From Protula sp. h YS-2021 (Eukaryota; Annelida; Polychaeta; Sabellida; Serpulidae), in assembly GCA_949752745.1 (NCBI GenBank), contig OX457027.1:63222329-63286328 (forward strand): a stretch of 64,000 bases of DNA. The letters are read 5' to 3'. This document shows positions 12,914 through 26,400 of the stretch, one piece after another. Position numbers and translations under genes: made by a program. Below the pieces are notes generated by a model. That model was not told the origin of the DNA, did not search any database, and worked only from the letters and a program-made list of their open reading frames with translations. Position 1 is the first letter of the stretch; every line of letters starts with the position of its first letter.

Positions 12914-14330
12914 ATGGCTTTTCGGACTCGGGCTCAGTGTATGGTGCGTTATTTATTATTATTTAAGAAGTACCTGTGCTTTTATCTTCACATAGACAAC
13001 TTTATACTGGGTTTTGAGGCGTATAAATGAAGCTGGGTGTGAAAGCTGCCAATCAGAGGTCTCCTTTTATTCTTCGTACATAACAAATATGTATATACTT
13101 TCACAAGGCACTAGAACGTGCCACTTTGAGAGACGTTTGCTAATTTATAAGTGTTGGTGACACCTAAAATTTTGGTAGACCTAAATTATGTTAACTTCGA
13201 CGAGGAGGTGAGATAAGATTAAAAAAATCTTAAAATATTAAATTAGACAAATTGATCGTGTATTTTTCTGCATAATTTTCAGCTTCTTGCTGCCAGAGAA
13301 AAGTCTGCTGGAAATGTGCAGGTAAGCTGAATACTGCTATTCAGAAATTGATCGTCGTTTACAGCTGCGTATAGGCGGGTATATTTACTTAACTTTTGAT
13401 TGGTTTTATTAATTTAACTGGTTCATTATAGGGATTAACAGTAAGACAAACATCTAGTTCAATATTTCATGAAAGAGGTTACTCTATAAATTTTGAACAG
13501 CTTTCAAGTTTTGAAAGGGCAATTTGCATCTTATTTTTATTTTACTCTACCTATTTCTACCCTTTCAAGAGAACTCCGATGGAAGAAGCACAATTCTACT
13601 GCAAGCTCGGGATAGACAGAGACGGCTTTCAAATTAAATTCATAAACTCGAAAATAGGTAAGTCTGATACAATTTCAACATTGGTAAATGCTAAAATGAC
13701 TAACATGAAGGTTATGGTTCCACGGTTAGTCGAGCTGTCTTATTTGATTTTGACTTAAATGAAAAGCCCCTGCACATTATCAAGCGTCATTCAGTGGAAT
13801 GATACTAAATTTTTAAAAAGGAAGAAAATAGATAGAAAAGTTGGATTTTGTGAAGTAAAATAAACGTTTTAAAGGGCATGGGAATTGTCAATGAGAGTAA
13901 ATTGAGAAACTAGTTATAGTAAACGTGTTGCTTTGTACGATAACAAAATGTAAGACATTCTAAATTGCGATGTATTTATGTCAGGAAAAGGTGTTTTTGC
14001 AACGAAGAAATTCCTTAAGGGGGATTTTCTTTTGCAATACCGTGGCGAGTACCTCAGTAGTCGCCAGTATCGCGACAGAGAACGCCAATACACAATAGAC
14101 GGAGAGTCTGGGTCCTATATATTTGAATTTCATCATGGCGGAGAGAAACGATAGTTCGTATTCATATACCTCTAATTAAGTTGTTTAGTTAGGTTAGCTC
14201 TGATGACGAGCAGCACCAATGTCGTTTTTTGTCCACTACCGACATATATTAGCATAAGTAGCATAATTGCAATGATATGCTTTGAACCAAAGACGCTTTT
14301 CATCTAGCAAGTAAGCAGAATCCTCTCATT

Positions 14331-14411
<81 letters not shown>

Positions 14412-17400
14412 TGTGAAATGCCAATGATTACGTGCCTTTAATTGAAGTTTTATGCAGTGTGTGCGCGAGAGGGACTGTTGAAATAAACTTGAAATAAATC
14501 AGTTATATGATTTGCACGAAATACTGCAGTGTTAGATGAAAAACAAAAACAGGTGCGGGGGGAGGTCAGAATTTCACAGGGAGTCCAAATTTCATAATGC
14601 CATTCGCACCGGGATGTCCGCGGGATGGGTATGCCTCGGAACCCATGACAGCTCTAGTAAATAGAATGGATTACTAAGATGTACTCACCCGACAGAGTAA
14701 CAAAACGTCCTGACGGAGTACAGAATGTGACTGACTGACTGTGTGTGTTGCTTTTATGTACTGTTGCTTCAAGTTGCAACCTTGAATGGTTTTATGTCCC
14801 TCAATTTTGTCCATTTTCTTGTTTGCTAACTAAGAAGTACTTGTTGACTTTTACTGACATGTTTGTGTTCTTTTTGTGTGGATCTTATTTGACAAATTTG
14901 ACGCTTACTTTGAAAAAAATTATTACTACGGCGAGCTATTTATGAGTAGGAAAAACCTAGCCTCGTCGTTTTACTTTTTCGTTTGTGCGAAAGTACATAT
15001 TCTCGTTGTTAAGTTTTAATGAATGCACCAACCGCTTATGTCGCTGGTTATTTATTTTAAGATTATTTTAAAATTTATACCGAAAGATATACGATTGCAT
15101 GCAAAATCCTTGCTGTAATGAAACTGGAGAAGACACACTTTTTTCAAGTAATAAGGTCAAATATTAAAGATATAACTTTTTCAGCACCACAATATGTGCA
15201 AACGTGTTTTTAAACGATGACTTTTGCTTTTATTTCAGCATTGATGGGACGAACAACCAGTGTCCAGCACACTACTTGAATGATAGATGCGCCTCTAAGG
15301 CAAATGCAGCGGTCAAAAAGGTAGTCGTAAGAGACAAGCCCTATGTAGCGTTTTTTGCGTCGAAAGATATAAATGTGGGAGATGAAATTCGGTATGACTA
15401 TGGCGTCCAAGGTCTTGAATGGCGCAAAAAGGCCAAGGCTCCCGGTGTTGAGGAAACGAATAATGACGAGAACTGGCACTCTGACAATAACGCGAGCAGT
15501 GACGAAAAATCGCGCTTCGACACTGCCACGACTACCAACGAGGAGGCGCACGTGGACACAGCCATGTCTACTATGGAGAGGGCGCACGTTCAAACGGCCA
15601 CATCCCCTGCCGACGACATTCACGTTGACCCGGCCCCATCTCCAGTCGAGGACGTGCACAGTGACACGGCCACGTCCACTGTAGAGGTCAATGAGGTCAA
15701 TCACGTCGACACGGCCATACGTCCTGCCAAGGAGGCGCACGTCGACATGGCCTCACCCTCTGTCGAGGACGCGCACGTCGACATGACCTCACCCCCTGTA
15801 GAGAACATGCAGGTTCACACATCCACACCCCCTGTCGAGGAGTCGATCACCGACATGGCCGTACCATCTGTCGAGGACGCGCACGTCGACATGACCTCAC
15901 CTCCTGTAGAGAACATGCAGGTTCACACAGCCACACCCCCTGTCGAGGAGTCGATCACCGACATTGCCGTACCATCTGTCGAGGACGCGCACGTCGACAT
16001 GACCTCACCCCCTGTAGAGAACATGCAGGTTCACACAGCCACACCCCCTGTCGAGGAGTCGATCACCGACATGGCCGTACCATCTGTCGAGGACGCGCAC
16101 GTGGACATGACCTCACCCCCTGTAGAGAACATTCAGGTTCACACAGCCACACCCCCTGTCGAGGAGTCGATCACCGACATTGCCGTACCATCTGTCGAGG
16201 ACGCGCACGTCGACATGACCTCACCCCCTGTAGAGAACATGCAGGTTCACACAGCCACACCCCCTGTCGAGGAGTCGATCACCGACATGGCCGTACCATC
16301 TGTCGAGGACGCGCACGTGGACATGACCTCACCCCCTGTAGAGAACATGCAGGTTCAGACAGTCACACCCCATGTCGAGGAGTCGATCACCGAAATGGCC
16401 GTACCATTTGTCGAGGACGCGCACATGGACATGACCTCACCCCCTGTAGAGAACATGCAGGTTCACACAGCCACACCCCCTGTCGAGGAGTCGATCACCG
16501 ACATGGCCGTACCATCTGTCGAGGACGCGCACGTCGACATGACCTCACCTCCTGTAGAGAACATGCAGGTTCACACAGCCACACCCCCTGTCGAGGAGTC
16601 GATCACCGACATGGCCGTACCATCTGTCGAGGACGCGCACGTGGACATGACCTCACCCCCTGTAGAGAACATGCAGGTTCACACAGCCACACCCCCTGTC
16701 GAGGAGTCGATCACCGACATGGCCGTACCATCTGTCGAGGACGCGCACGTGGACATGACCTCACCCCCTGTAGAGAACATGCAGGTTCACACAGCCACAC
16801 CCCCTGTCGAGGAGTCGATCACCGACATGGCCGTACCATCTGTCGAGGACGCGCACGTGGACATGACCTCACCCCCTGTAGAGAACATGCAGGTTCACAC
16901 AGCCACACCCCCTGTCGAGGAGTCGATCACCGACATGGCCGTACCATCTGTCGAGGACGCGCAAGTGGACATGACCTCACCCCCTGTAGAGGACATGCAG
17001 GTTCACACGGCCACACCCCCTATCGAGGAGGCGCACGTAGACACGGCCACACCCTTTGTCGAGGAGTCGATCGTCGACATGGCTTCACCCTCTGTCGAGG
17101 ACGCGCACGTGGACATGACCTCACCCCCTGTAGAGAACATGCAGGTTCACACAGTCACACCCCCTGTCGAGGAGTCGATCACCGACATGGCCGTACCATC
17201 TGTCGAGGACGCGCAAGTGGACATGACCTCACCCCCTGTAGAGGACATGCAGGTTCACACGGCCACACCCCCTATCGAGGAGGCGCACGTGGACACGGCC
17301 ACACCCTTTGTCGAGGAGTCGATCGTCGACATGGCTTCACCCTCTGTCGAGGACGCGCACGTGGACATGACCTCACCCCCTGTAGAGGACATGCAGGTTC

Positions 17401-20400
17401 ACACGTCCACATCCCCTATCGAGGAGGCGCACGTGGACAAGGGTACTTCAACTGTTCGGAAGGCGTACTTTGATAATATCATGCTCAAGACCTTTCACGG
17501 ACTCAGTTCAATCACTCGTATGGGCACTGATGATAAATTTGTCACTAGTGTTCCATCAAAGTTGATTCCAGCAACGATTTCAAAAGCAGAGGACGCTGAA
17601 ACTGTTAGTCTCCTTAAGTGTTAAAAAATTTTATGTATACAGTCCACGTAATCTTTTCAAAGGTGCAACAAAAGGGAGCGCACATTCGGATAATGCTTTG
17701 ATTGCATTTTATTACTGTCTGTAGTCGTTTAGCGCTATGGTATTACTAAAGACTCCCTGATATTTGAACTGGTATCCTTTAAGTTAGTTAACAAGGTTAA
17801 GTAACACTTGGTTAACAATTCTTACTTTACAGAAGTTTTTTAGGCTCATGAAAATCCTTTTGGAATCTTAATTAACTAGACATTCTTTTTAATTTGCTTC
17901 AGGAGAGCAATGCAACAGACCATGAACGATTTATGCGGTGGAGCACACCAGAGCGCGACAACACATTACCGCCACCATTAACTGTTATTCCATTGCAGCC
18001 AATGAGTAAGTTATGATATCAATAAACAATAAAACTGTATGCAATGGACACCTCTGGGACCTGGTAAATCTGTTTATTACATAAAGGTGTTCATAATGAG
18101 AAGTGAATTTCATCATAGCAGTTCAAAATTCCGAGGAAATAGTGTTGACTAAGTGCAGTTGTTTGCTAACGGAGATTTTACTGTAATGTAATTTATTTTT
18201 ATTGTTCGTTTCTTTCATTATTTTTGTTGAAATGCTGAAATAAAGAGATTTCCCGACATGTATTTTTCAGGTCCAGTACTCCCTGAAGAGCCCGAAGAAC
18301 CTTTGTTTATATCCGATCTGAATGCTGGGATTAAACAGCTGGGGGTCAGCTCGCATACGTTGATTGACGAGAATGACGTTCAGTGGTATCCCCCCGTGGC
18401 TTTTTATCCCCAGTAGAACGGAGGGATATAGTTTTGAACTTTTCGGTCTGTCCATCCGTCCGTCCGTCTTTCACGCTTCAGTCTCACGCGCCTACAGGCC
18501 ACATCAATAGATGGATTCCTTTCAAATTTTGTACACGGCTTCTCTGCACCCTTCCGCAGTGCACTAACCAAGAATTTTGGGACTTAAATTGACAAATTGG
18601 CTAATGTTTCGAAATCGGCGCTGTACTTAGAGTACCTATGGCAGTCTCAGGTCCCTACTGGTTATTGGAGTGACTCATTTAAATGTTAGACACTATGTCT
18701 ACCCTTCCCCCACTTTTAAATTTTGTGTAGTCAACATGCAACAGCCTTACACACACCACGGGGCATAGGCCTACTCCTCGAGACGTAGTCAGGTTAATAT
18801 AAATTTTAAAAATGTATGACTAAATAGTTGGACGTTTTACAAGCCTCAGTGTAATGTTGTCACCCATTGAGGTAAAAGGAAAAGAGGATTTTTAATTCAT
18901 TTACATCTTTACAGGTAATGGTTGTATATTTTTTGCATAGATTGAATTTCCAATTAGATAGACAAAATCTCTAGCTCATGCATATTTACACTGATGTCAT
19001 CATATACACTCTTCAGGCTTATTGACGACGTGCACAGAGATATAGCTTTGCTAGCAGCTGCTCAATCCGAAGAAAAAGAAAATGGAGGTGCCAACTCCAT
19101 CGAAGAAATCGCCAATGCTTCAGGTAGGTTGCTTTTATTGTATGCAGTAATGAAGCATTTTTTATCTGCTTATAATTTTATCTGTAATTACAGCATCAAT
19201 TGAAATGTGAAATATTTAAATTTACCATAGATATACTAAGCTCAATGTGTTAAAAAAATATGATTCGATTCTTGTGTTACAGATTCCTCGCTGCAAATTG
19301 CAGTGGTAGCGGCTGATCTTCGGAGCTTGGTTAGGGGCGACACACAAGCAGAACCACAACATGAAGGTAAGTCTACTTGCATGATCTTGTACTACATTCA
19401 CATACTCCGTATGGCGTTTGCATCAATGCGAGAAAAACTTGAACTATATATACACCAAATTGACGACTTTGAGGGACCAAACATGGAGATAGGGAAATAG
19501 GGGTACCAAATACACATCCATTGTTTTTTTTTAATTTCAAAACTCAAATGTCACTTCTCATGATGGCGGTTGTGAGATACAGGTGGTGACAGGTGAACGC
19601 CCCCTCTCTTTCTGTATCTTGAAAACATTGTCTCCTTAAGGGAGCTGTCAGCCCGTTTTTCCACGTCTCCCGCGTCTTCCCGCGTCTGCTGTGGTGTTAT
19701 GTGTATGTGTAAAGAGACAGAGCAAACGTGAAAGTGAGGGGAAAAAAGACAACAAGTTTGAAAGAGAGAGAGAAAGAGAAACTGGGCGAAAAAAGAGTGG
19801 CTCCTTGGTTGCGTTTGCCGTTGTGTTATGTGTAGAGAGCGAAAGAGAAAGCAAAAAAAATGATTGCCCGTTTACCCTGCTGCCGTGATGTGTATGTGTG
19901 TGAAGAAAGAGCTCTCAGTCAATATGTATGACGTCATTGCTGGGTCAAAATACCTAATAGGCGAGCTCTAACTATGTCTCTATGAGTCCACTGCTTAAAA
20001 AACAGTTGGAGAGCTTACAGGGAGCTGTCTACCCGTTTTTCCACGTCTCCCGCGTCTTCCCGCGTCTTTCCGCGTCTCCCCGCGTCTGCTGTAGTGTTAT
20101 ATGTGTGTGTAAAGAGACAGAGCGAAAGAGAAAGTGAGGGGAAAAAGGCGACCCGTTTGAAAGAGAGAAAGAGAAACTGGGCGAAAAAAGAGTGGCTCCT
20201 TGGTTGCGTTTGCCGTCGTGTGTTTCGAGAGAGAGTGAAAGTGAAACACACAAAAAAAGACTGCTCGTTCGGTCAATTAGTTGGCTGCTTGCGTGTAGAG
20301 AGAGAGAGAGAGCTCCCTGGGGTTAAAAAAAATAGCTTGGCTTAAGGAAACATAGGCCAATTCGCACTTTTGGCTTGTGCGAAAAGTTTTTGCGTTTCGG

Positions 20401-23400
20401 CTGAATTCAAGTGGGATAAGGATACAAAGAAATGATAGGAAAAAAAACGGCAAAAATCAACAAAATTCCATTTTGTCAGAAAGATAGTCACATGTTGGTT
20501 ATTAAAGGGACTGAATAATATGTAAAATAGTTTTTAAAAGATCATATGATGGCTTCATAAATTCAAAAGTGTGCATGTTGAAAGAAAATTAGAATTTTGA
20601 TGTTTTCCCCTTATCATTTCTTTATAATTTATCCCCAACATTTTCAGTCGAAACAACATCTCCACCGGAAAAATCCGAAAGTGCGAATTGGCTTATTGGT
20701 TGCTCATTTTAATTGCTTTTACGGAGACCCATTAGTGATGGTGTGTGTGAAGAGAGAGAAAGCAAAAAAAGATTGCCCGTTTCTCCGGCTGTCCATTTGT
20801 CCGGCTGTCCATTTGCCCGGCTGCTCGTTTGTCCGGCTGCCCGTTTGTCCGGTTGCCGTAGGTGTTATGTGTGTTTGGAGAGCGAGAAAGCCAAAAATTA
20901 GAGTTGTTGCCTGCCGTAATACATGGAGAGAGCTCTCTGTGGTTAAAAATGGCCATTTTTAATTGCTTTTACGGAGATCCATTAGTGATGGCATATGCGT
21001 GTGGAGAAAGAGAGAGTTAAAAAAATGATTGCCAGTTTGCCCCGTCTGCCGTAGGTGTTATATGTACATAGAGAGAGCGATAGAGCAAACGTTAAAGTGA
21101 GGAAAAAAAGACAACCCGTTTGCTCGTTTGAAAGAGTGAAAGAGAGACTGGGCGAAAAAAGAGTGGCTGCTTGCTTGGTTTACCGTTATGTGTGTTTGGA
21201 GAGCGAGAAAGCTGGCTTGCGAAAGGAAACGCTAAATGAGCCGTACGTGGTTGGTATATGTAGGTAGAGACAGCGAGAAAATCGAACCAAAAAAGACTGC
21301 CCGTTCGGTCATTTAGGTGTGTGTGTGTGTGTGCCGTGGTGTGATGTGTGTGGAGAGAGAGAGTGACAGCAAACGAGAAAGTGAGGGAATGAGTGGCTGC
21401 TTGGTTTGCCGTTATGTGTGTGTGTGTGTGTGTGTGTATGAAGAGAGAGAAATAGTTGTTGCTTCCTCGCCAGCTTCTCAATGTGTGCAGTGATGCGTGA
21501 AGAGAGAGCTGTCTGGGCTAAAAATAGCTTGGCTTAAGGAAACTCTGTCAATGGTTGCTTAGTTCTAATTGATTTTCCGATGGCCCAGTTGTCCGTGTTA
21601 CGGTGACACATATAGTCCGGCTGCCCATTTGTCTCGCTGCCCGTTTGAATGGCTGCCCACTATCCCTATCACGTCATTATGACGTTCATATGACGTCCAT
21701 ATCACGTCCATATGACGTGATTATGACGTCCATATCACGTCCATGTGACGTCACTGTTTTACTAGCCCGTTGGGGCTTCTAAAACAATGACGTCACTGTT
21801 TTAGAAACCCCATTATATATGTTTTAGAAACCCCACTTTTATCCTACTTTGCATACTCTGTATATTTCCTGCGTACTGTGTGTAACTAGGGGATTGGTGC
21901 CAGGAACTCTGGCAACCTTTCACAAACAGAACCTCAGTGAGACGCTCTCACAACAAAGACTGATTTGTCAGCTGCGCAAACAGACAGGCTTAGCCCCTCC
22001 TACTCAGGATGCATCTCTAACGTCACAGCGACTGCGCTTACTGACTGGAAGTATCACTCGCATTTTAGCCAGCAGCGAGCGCGCATCGAAACAAAATAGC
22101 AGTATTCCCTTTTAATACCCACCACCCCTCCCCCTTTTCCACCCCTCATTATTTGGTTAACATTACTAATAAATGTTTCACTATCATGCTAAATGTTTTG
22201 TGCTAGCTGTGTGTAGACAAAAAATTATTGCTGTGTATTGTTATTCATTGATAGTGTACTGTCACTTCAACAGCAGTTATGTTTTTTACAATATATACAA
22301 ATATTACTCCCAATCGAGTTGTTTTATTCTTACTGTCTTGTCAGAGAGCTAGATGTCAATACAGTCAATTGTATCGTATGGAACTTAATATCAAATCGAC
22401 GGCTTAAATATATATATATATATATACCAAACTTACTACTTAGAGAGACCATAGTTTTCGGTATGGCGTTTGTGAGGTACAGGCGGTGACAGGTGGACAG
22501 TCTCCTTCTTTCTATATCTTGGAAACATGGTCTCCTTAAGTGTTTCTATGTAGATATATAATAAAGTTACTACTTAGAAAGACCATAAATAAATAGGGGA
22601 CAAAATGTGCATTGATTATATTTACTCGTATATAACATTGAAATACGACTTTGGGAGACCATGCTCGGGATACTTTTTGGTATGGCGTTTGTAAGGTTTG
22701 TGATAGGTGGACAGTCTCCTTCTTTCTGTCTTGGAAACATGGTCTTCTTAAGTGTTTCTATGTAGATATATATCAAAGTTACTACTTAGAAAGACATACA
22801 TGAAAATTGGTAAATAGGGACAAAATGTGCATTGCTTATATTTACTCGTATATAACCTTGACCATACTCGGGATACTTTTCGGTATGGCGTTTATGAGGT
22901 ACAGGCGGTGACAGGTTAACAGTCTCCCTATTTTTAGACCATACTCAAAATATCCTGTTCTTTTTCAGGAGCAAAAACGGCCAACAGTGCCAATCAAAGT
23001 GGTTCAACCACAAGAAAAGACAAAGAGAACTACAAGGTTTGTTGCTATTGTACATATGCTTAATGTAGATCAGTCCAAAACTTTCCATTTCACACGAAAA
23101 GTTTTCTAGTTATTCAACAATAATTGTGGAATATTGTAGGCATTATTAATTTTCGTAAAAAATCATACCTTGTTCATACTGCGTAAAACTTAATTGTGCA
23201 AAACTGCTTTTGATTAGTACACACTCATGCGGAGATTCCTGCATCGTTAATCAACAATTTGTATTACGCTTTTTTTCTTGCCTTAGAAGATTTGTTATTA
23301 ATGTTTCAGAAGCCACCAAGAGAATGCCCTTTTTGTGGCAAAGTCATAACGGGTGGTAAATTGAAACGCCACATCACGAATGTGCACAAGCGTTTGCAAG

Positions 23401-26400
23401 AAGTGAAATCCAACATGCATGAGAATAAACTTGATAGCCAATTTGCAAACGAAAAGCGAATAGAAGGCATCAAGAAGCACAATCTAAGAGTACTCAGTGA
23501 ATTGTCTTTTGATCAAGCTGACCTGATGCGCGAGCGAAGAACAAAGTCCACACAAGATGTGATAAAAATGTGTCGCGAATGCAATAAGTTCATTGGAAGC
23601 TCAACGTTTTACAAGCATCAGTGCAAGTCAAAACCGACTGCGATAAGACCATCCACGCTTGTGACAAATTTACATCACGACCAGGAGTTCAAGGAAAGAA
23701 TCCTCGACAAATTTCAAGAGGATGAAACGGGAATGTTGTGCAGAAGTAAAAGCTTTCTGAAGGAAATGGGTTATCGCATTTTCAACAAAAAGCGCTATTC
23801 AAAATCCAAAGCAGCCGAATGCAGGAAGAATTCAATGACCGAAATGCGCCAGCTTGCGAATCTCTTCCTGGAATACAAGAAAGTACCTGGAGCTCCTCAA
23901 AATGCTTCCATTGAAGACATGTTCCGCAAAGGTAGAGAAAACATGAACATTCTGTATGAAGCCATAAAAAGAAGGGGACAAAGTTCTTCCTCAGCTAAAA
24001 CGAAGCACGGGCTTTTGAAGAACATCAAGGCAGTGCTCAGGAGATCGGCGAAACATCTCGAGGCCATTTATGACGAAAGATCCGAAAATGACAAAGTATT
24101 AGATGTGCAAGGGTTCAGAAGGCAATTCCATTTTCGAGATCCCGAAGTATTCGCTGAAGCGGAATACCTCGCAACCGAGCGCACTTTTGAAAGGCGAAGG
24201 CCTAATGAGCTACCATGTGACAAACTGGTCCAGCGCTTGCATACGTTTGTAAATGATCGAGTGAGTGCCATTGTGAACGACTTTGGTGTCGAAAAATATG
24301 CCTTGCTCAGGAATCTCGTCGTTTGTCGACTCACTCTGTACAACGCGCGTCGCGGTGAGGAAGGTGCGAGGATGCTGATCACGGAATGGGAGGATGCCAA
24401 AAATAAAGTCTGGGTTAGTGACGAGGCCATAGATTCGGTTGTAGACCCAGCAGAAAAATTCCTGGCAAATCAGTATCTATTGGCCTACTTGCATGGTAAA
24501 GGGAAAAAATTCGTTCCTATACTGATACCCAAAAATGTCGTTGGCGCATTGGACATCTTGGTCAAGTATCGCAAAGCGTACGGAATCAAAGAAAATAACA
24601 ATTTCGTGTTCGCTTCAAGAGGCTCATACAATCACTGTTCTGGGTGGCATGCAATGAATCAAGTTACAAAGATGATTCCAATCACGCTAAACGCGACTAT
24701 GAATCGTCATAGGATTTCGACGATTTATTTATCTTTGGATATGTCTCCCGCTGATGCCAAAATATACTTTAATCACTTGAGCCACTCCGATGTGACGGCC
24801 AGTGAGAACTACAGATGTCCGCCAGGTTTAAAAGAGACATTGGTGATGGGCCGATTTTTGCAGAGTGTTGACGAAGGTAAACACTTTCGTTTTATCTTTA
24901 TTGTCAAAATTTATTTTCAAAATATCTTAAATAAGAGCAATGTTCCATTAAAAAATTAAAATCAGTAATATCATATATAACAGCGATTTTTCCAATGGTC
25001 TAAAACAATATCCAACCTCTGTAGAATCTGGATTTTTCTACTTAACTAACTTCTCCAGGGGTGCACATAAGACCTTCGCATTTCGCCATGGCGAAGGTGA
25101 AATCTATTTGGCGAAGGTGAACAGATTCACCTTCGCCAATTTGGCGAAGGTGAATTTTAGACTAAAATTATTATAATAAAATAAAATATGGACTGAGTAA
25201 CTACCGATGTAGCCCTATAAAGACATAAACTGGACAATGTAGTTAAGAATATGTATAGTTTAGATGCAATAAACAAATTAACTTACAGTTTTAGTAAGAG
25301 GGTTAATTTGGCGAAGGTGAATTCGATTTGGCGAAGTTGAGTTGAACGTCCTTCGCCAAATAGGCGAAGGTAAAAAAATCCTTATGTGCACCCCTGCTTC
25401 TCCAATGCAAGTTGATTGTTGAGTTTATTTTAACGACGACCGTGAAAAGAATAACATTGTATCTTGTGGAGTCATATCGCGTTTGTAACTTGCGTTGAAA
25501 ATTCACCGATTAGATAGATTTCTAAATTTACTGTAATCCTGTAATGTTGTTAAAAGGTAAAAGTAGGCCCGGTATGGACGGCAGCGTTGCCACTTGTAGC
25601 GCGTCAGCTGCTGCTACTGCTTCAACCGGTGCTAAACCAAAGAAACCTATGTGCAGTCTCTTAGGTGTGTGTTTTTCCATTTATTGTATTGACTTTTTAA
25701 ATTGCCTCTCAATATGCTTTACCTATTGATTTAATAAATTAATATATGTTTTCTTATAAGTTAAAGTGTTGATGTTGTCACTGGCATATTTTCGCAGTGA
25801 TTAAACCTAACTATTCACCGGTGCTATAGGGGCACTAGGCAGTAAACATCTTGGTACTTGAGCAAATTGAAAAGCTTCATGCACAAACTAAATTACAATT
25901 AGGCTTAAATAATTCCCATGAACAGTTGCAAGAACCCTGGAAAAGCCGTGTGCAGCAACAGCCCGAAAACAATCTCGGAGCACTTGTGAGGTGTTAAGAA
26001 CCAGGGATTCATCTGATAGTGATGATGATCAGGCCCCTTTAATTAGATATGTGAAAGCGTGTGAGAGAGCCCATAGCGACTCCGATTCAGACTCAGATTG
26101 GAGTGAATCGCGAGTTTCAGACGCGCCTAAGGAAGATTTCTCAGGGAAGTCACACCGAAAACGGACACGAGGCTGCCTGGATACTCATAGTATGAAAAAT
26201 CGGCAATATCCTGGAATGCTCCCGTTTATCTCTTTAAACGCATTAAAACGTCGTATTACCCTTTATTTTGTAGATTGTATTTCACAAAAATAGGAGGAAC
26301 GTTCCAGGACATATCCGTTTAAGCTTATAGACTTTTGATTTACATAAGCAATAAAGCTTGCAGTTTTATCAAATGACAACTATGCATATGTTCACCATAC

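Larger units (their letters stand above)
19630..21660. repeat. Degenerate GTGTTATGTGTGTGGAGAGAGA array in a large intron
   Basis: The 3.6-kb intron 19367-22968 is filled with irregular units joining CTGCCCGTTTG, GTGTTATGTGTGTG and GAGAGAGAAAG words, spaced about 65-130 bp. Segments 19648-19850 and 20033-20230 are close copies of each other about 385 bp apart. GT and GA microsatellites occur inside (20287-20306, 21317-21334, 21413-21437). Short ORFs on both strands are by-products. A TA-flanked MITE (20355-20693) interrupts the array. Confidence 0.6.

Noticed and set aside
14154..14200. TAG after the SET exon read as a truncating stop
   Set aside because: A GT donor two bases earlier (TA|GTTCGT) gives a conserved Tyr codon with the next exon, so the stop is intronic.
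15210..15740. 176-residue minus-strand ORF opposite the repeat exon
   Set aside because: It is a shadow of the 36-bp coding periodicity of the plus-strand repeats; no splice signals or motif of its own.
15762..17450. Regular repeats that might suggest a CRISPR array
   Set aside because: Units are contiguous 108-bp blocks without unique spacers and are translated in frame within a spliced gene.
18383..18592. Extension of the SET-gene exon past 18385 into the 69-residue frame
   Set aside because: The frame runs into hairpin repeat B; the donor CAGTG|GTATCC joins in phase to exon 19017-19123 instead.
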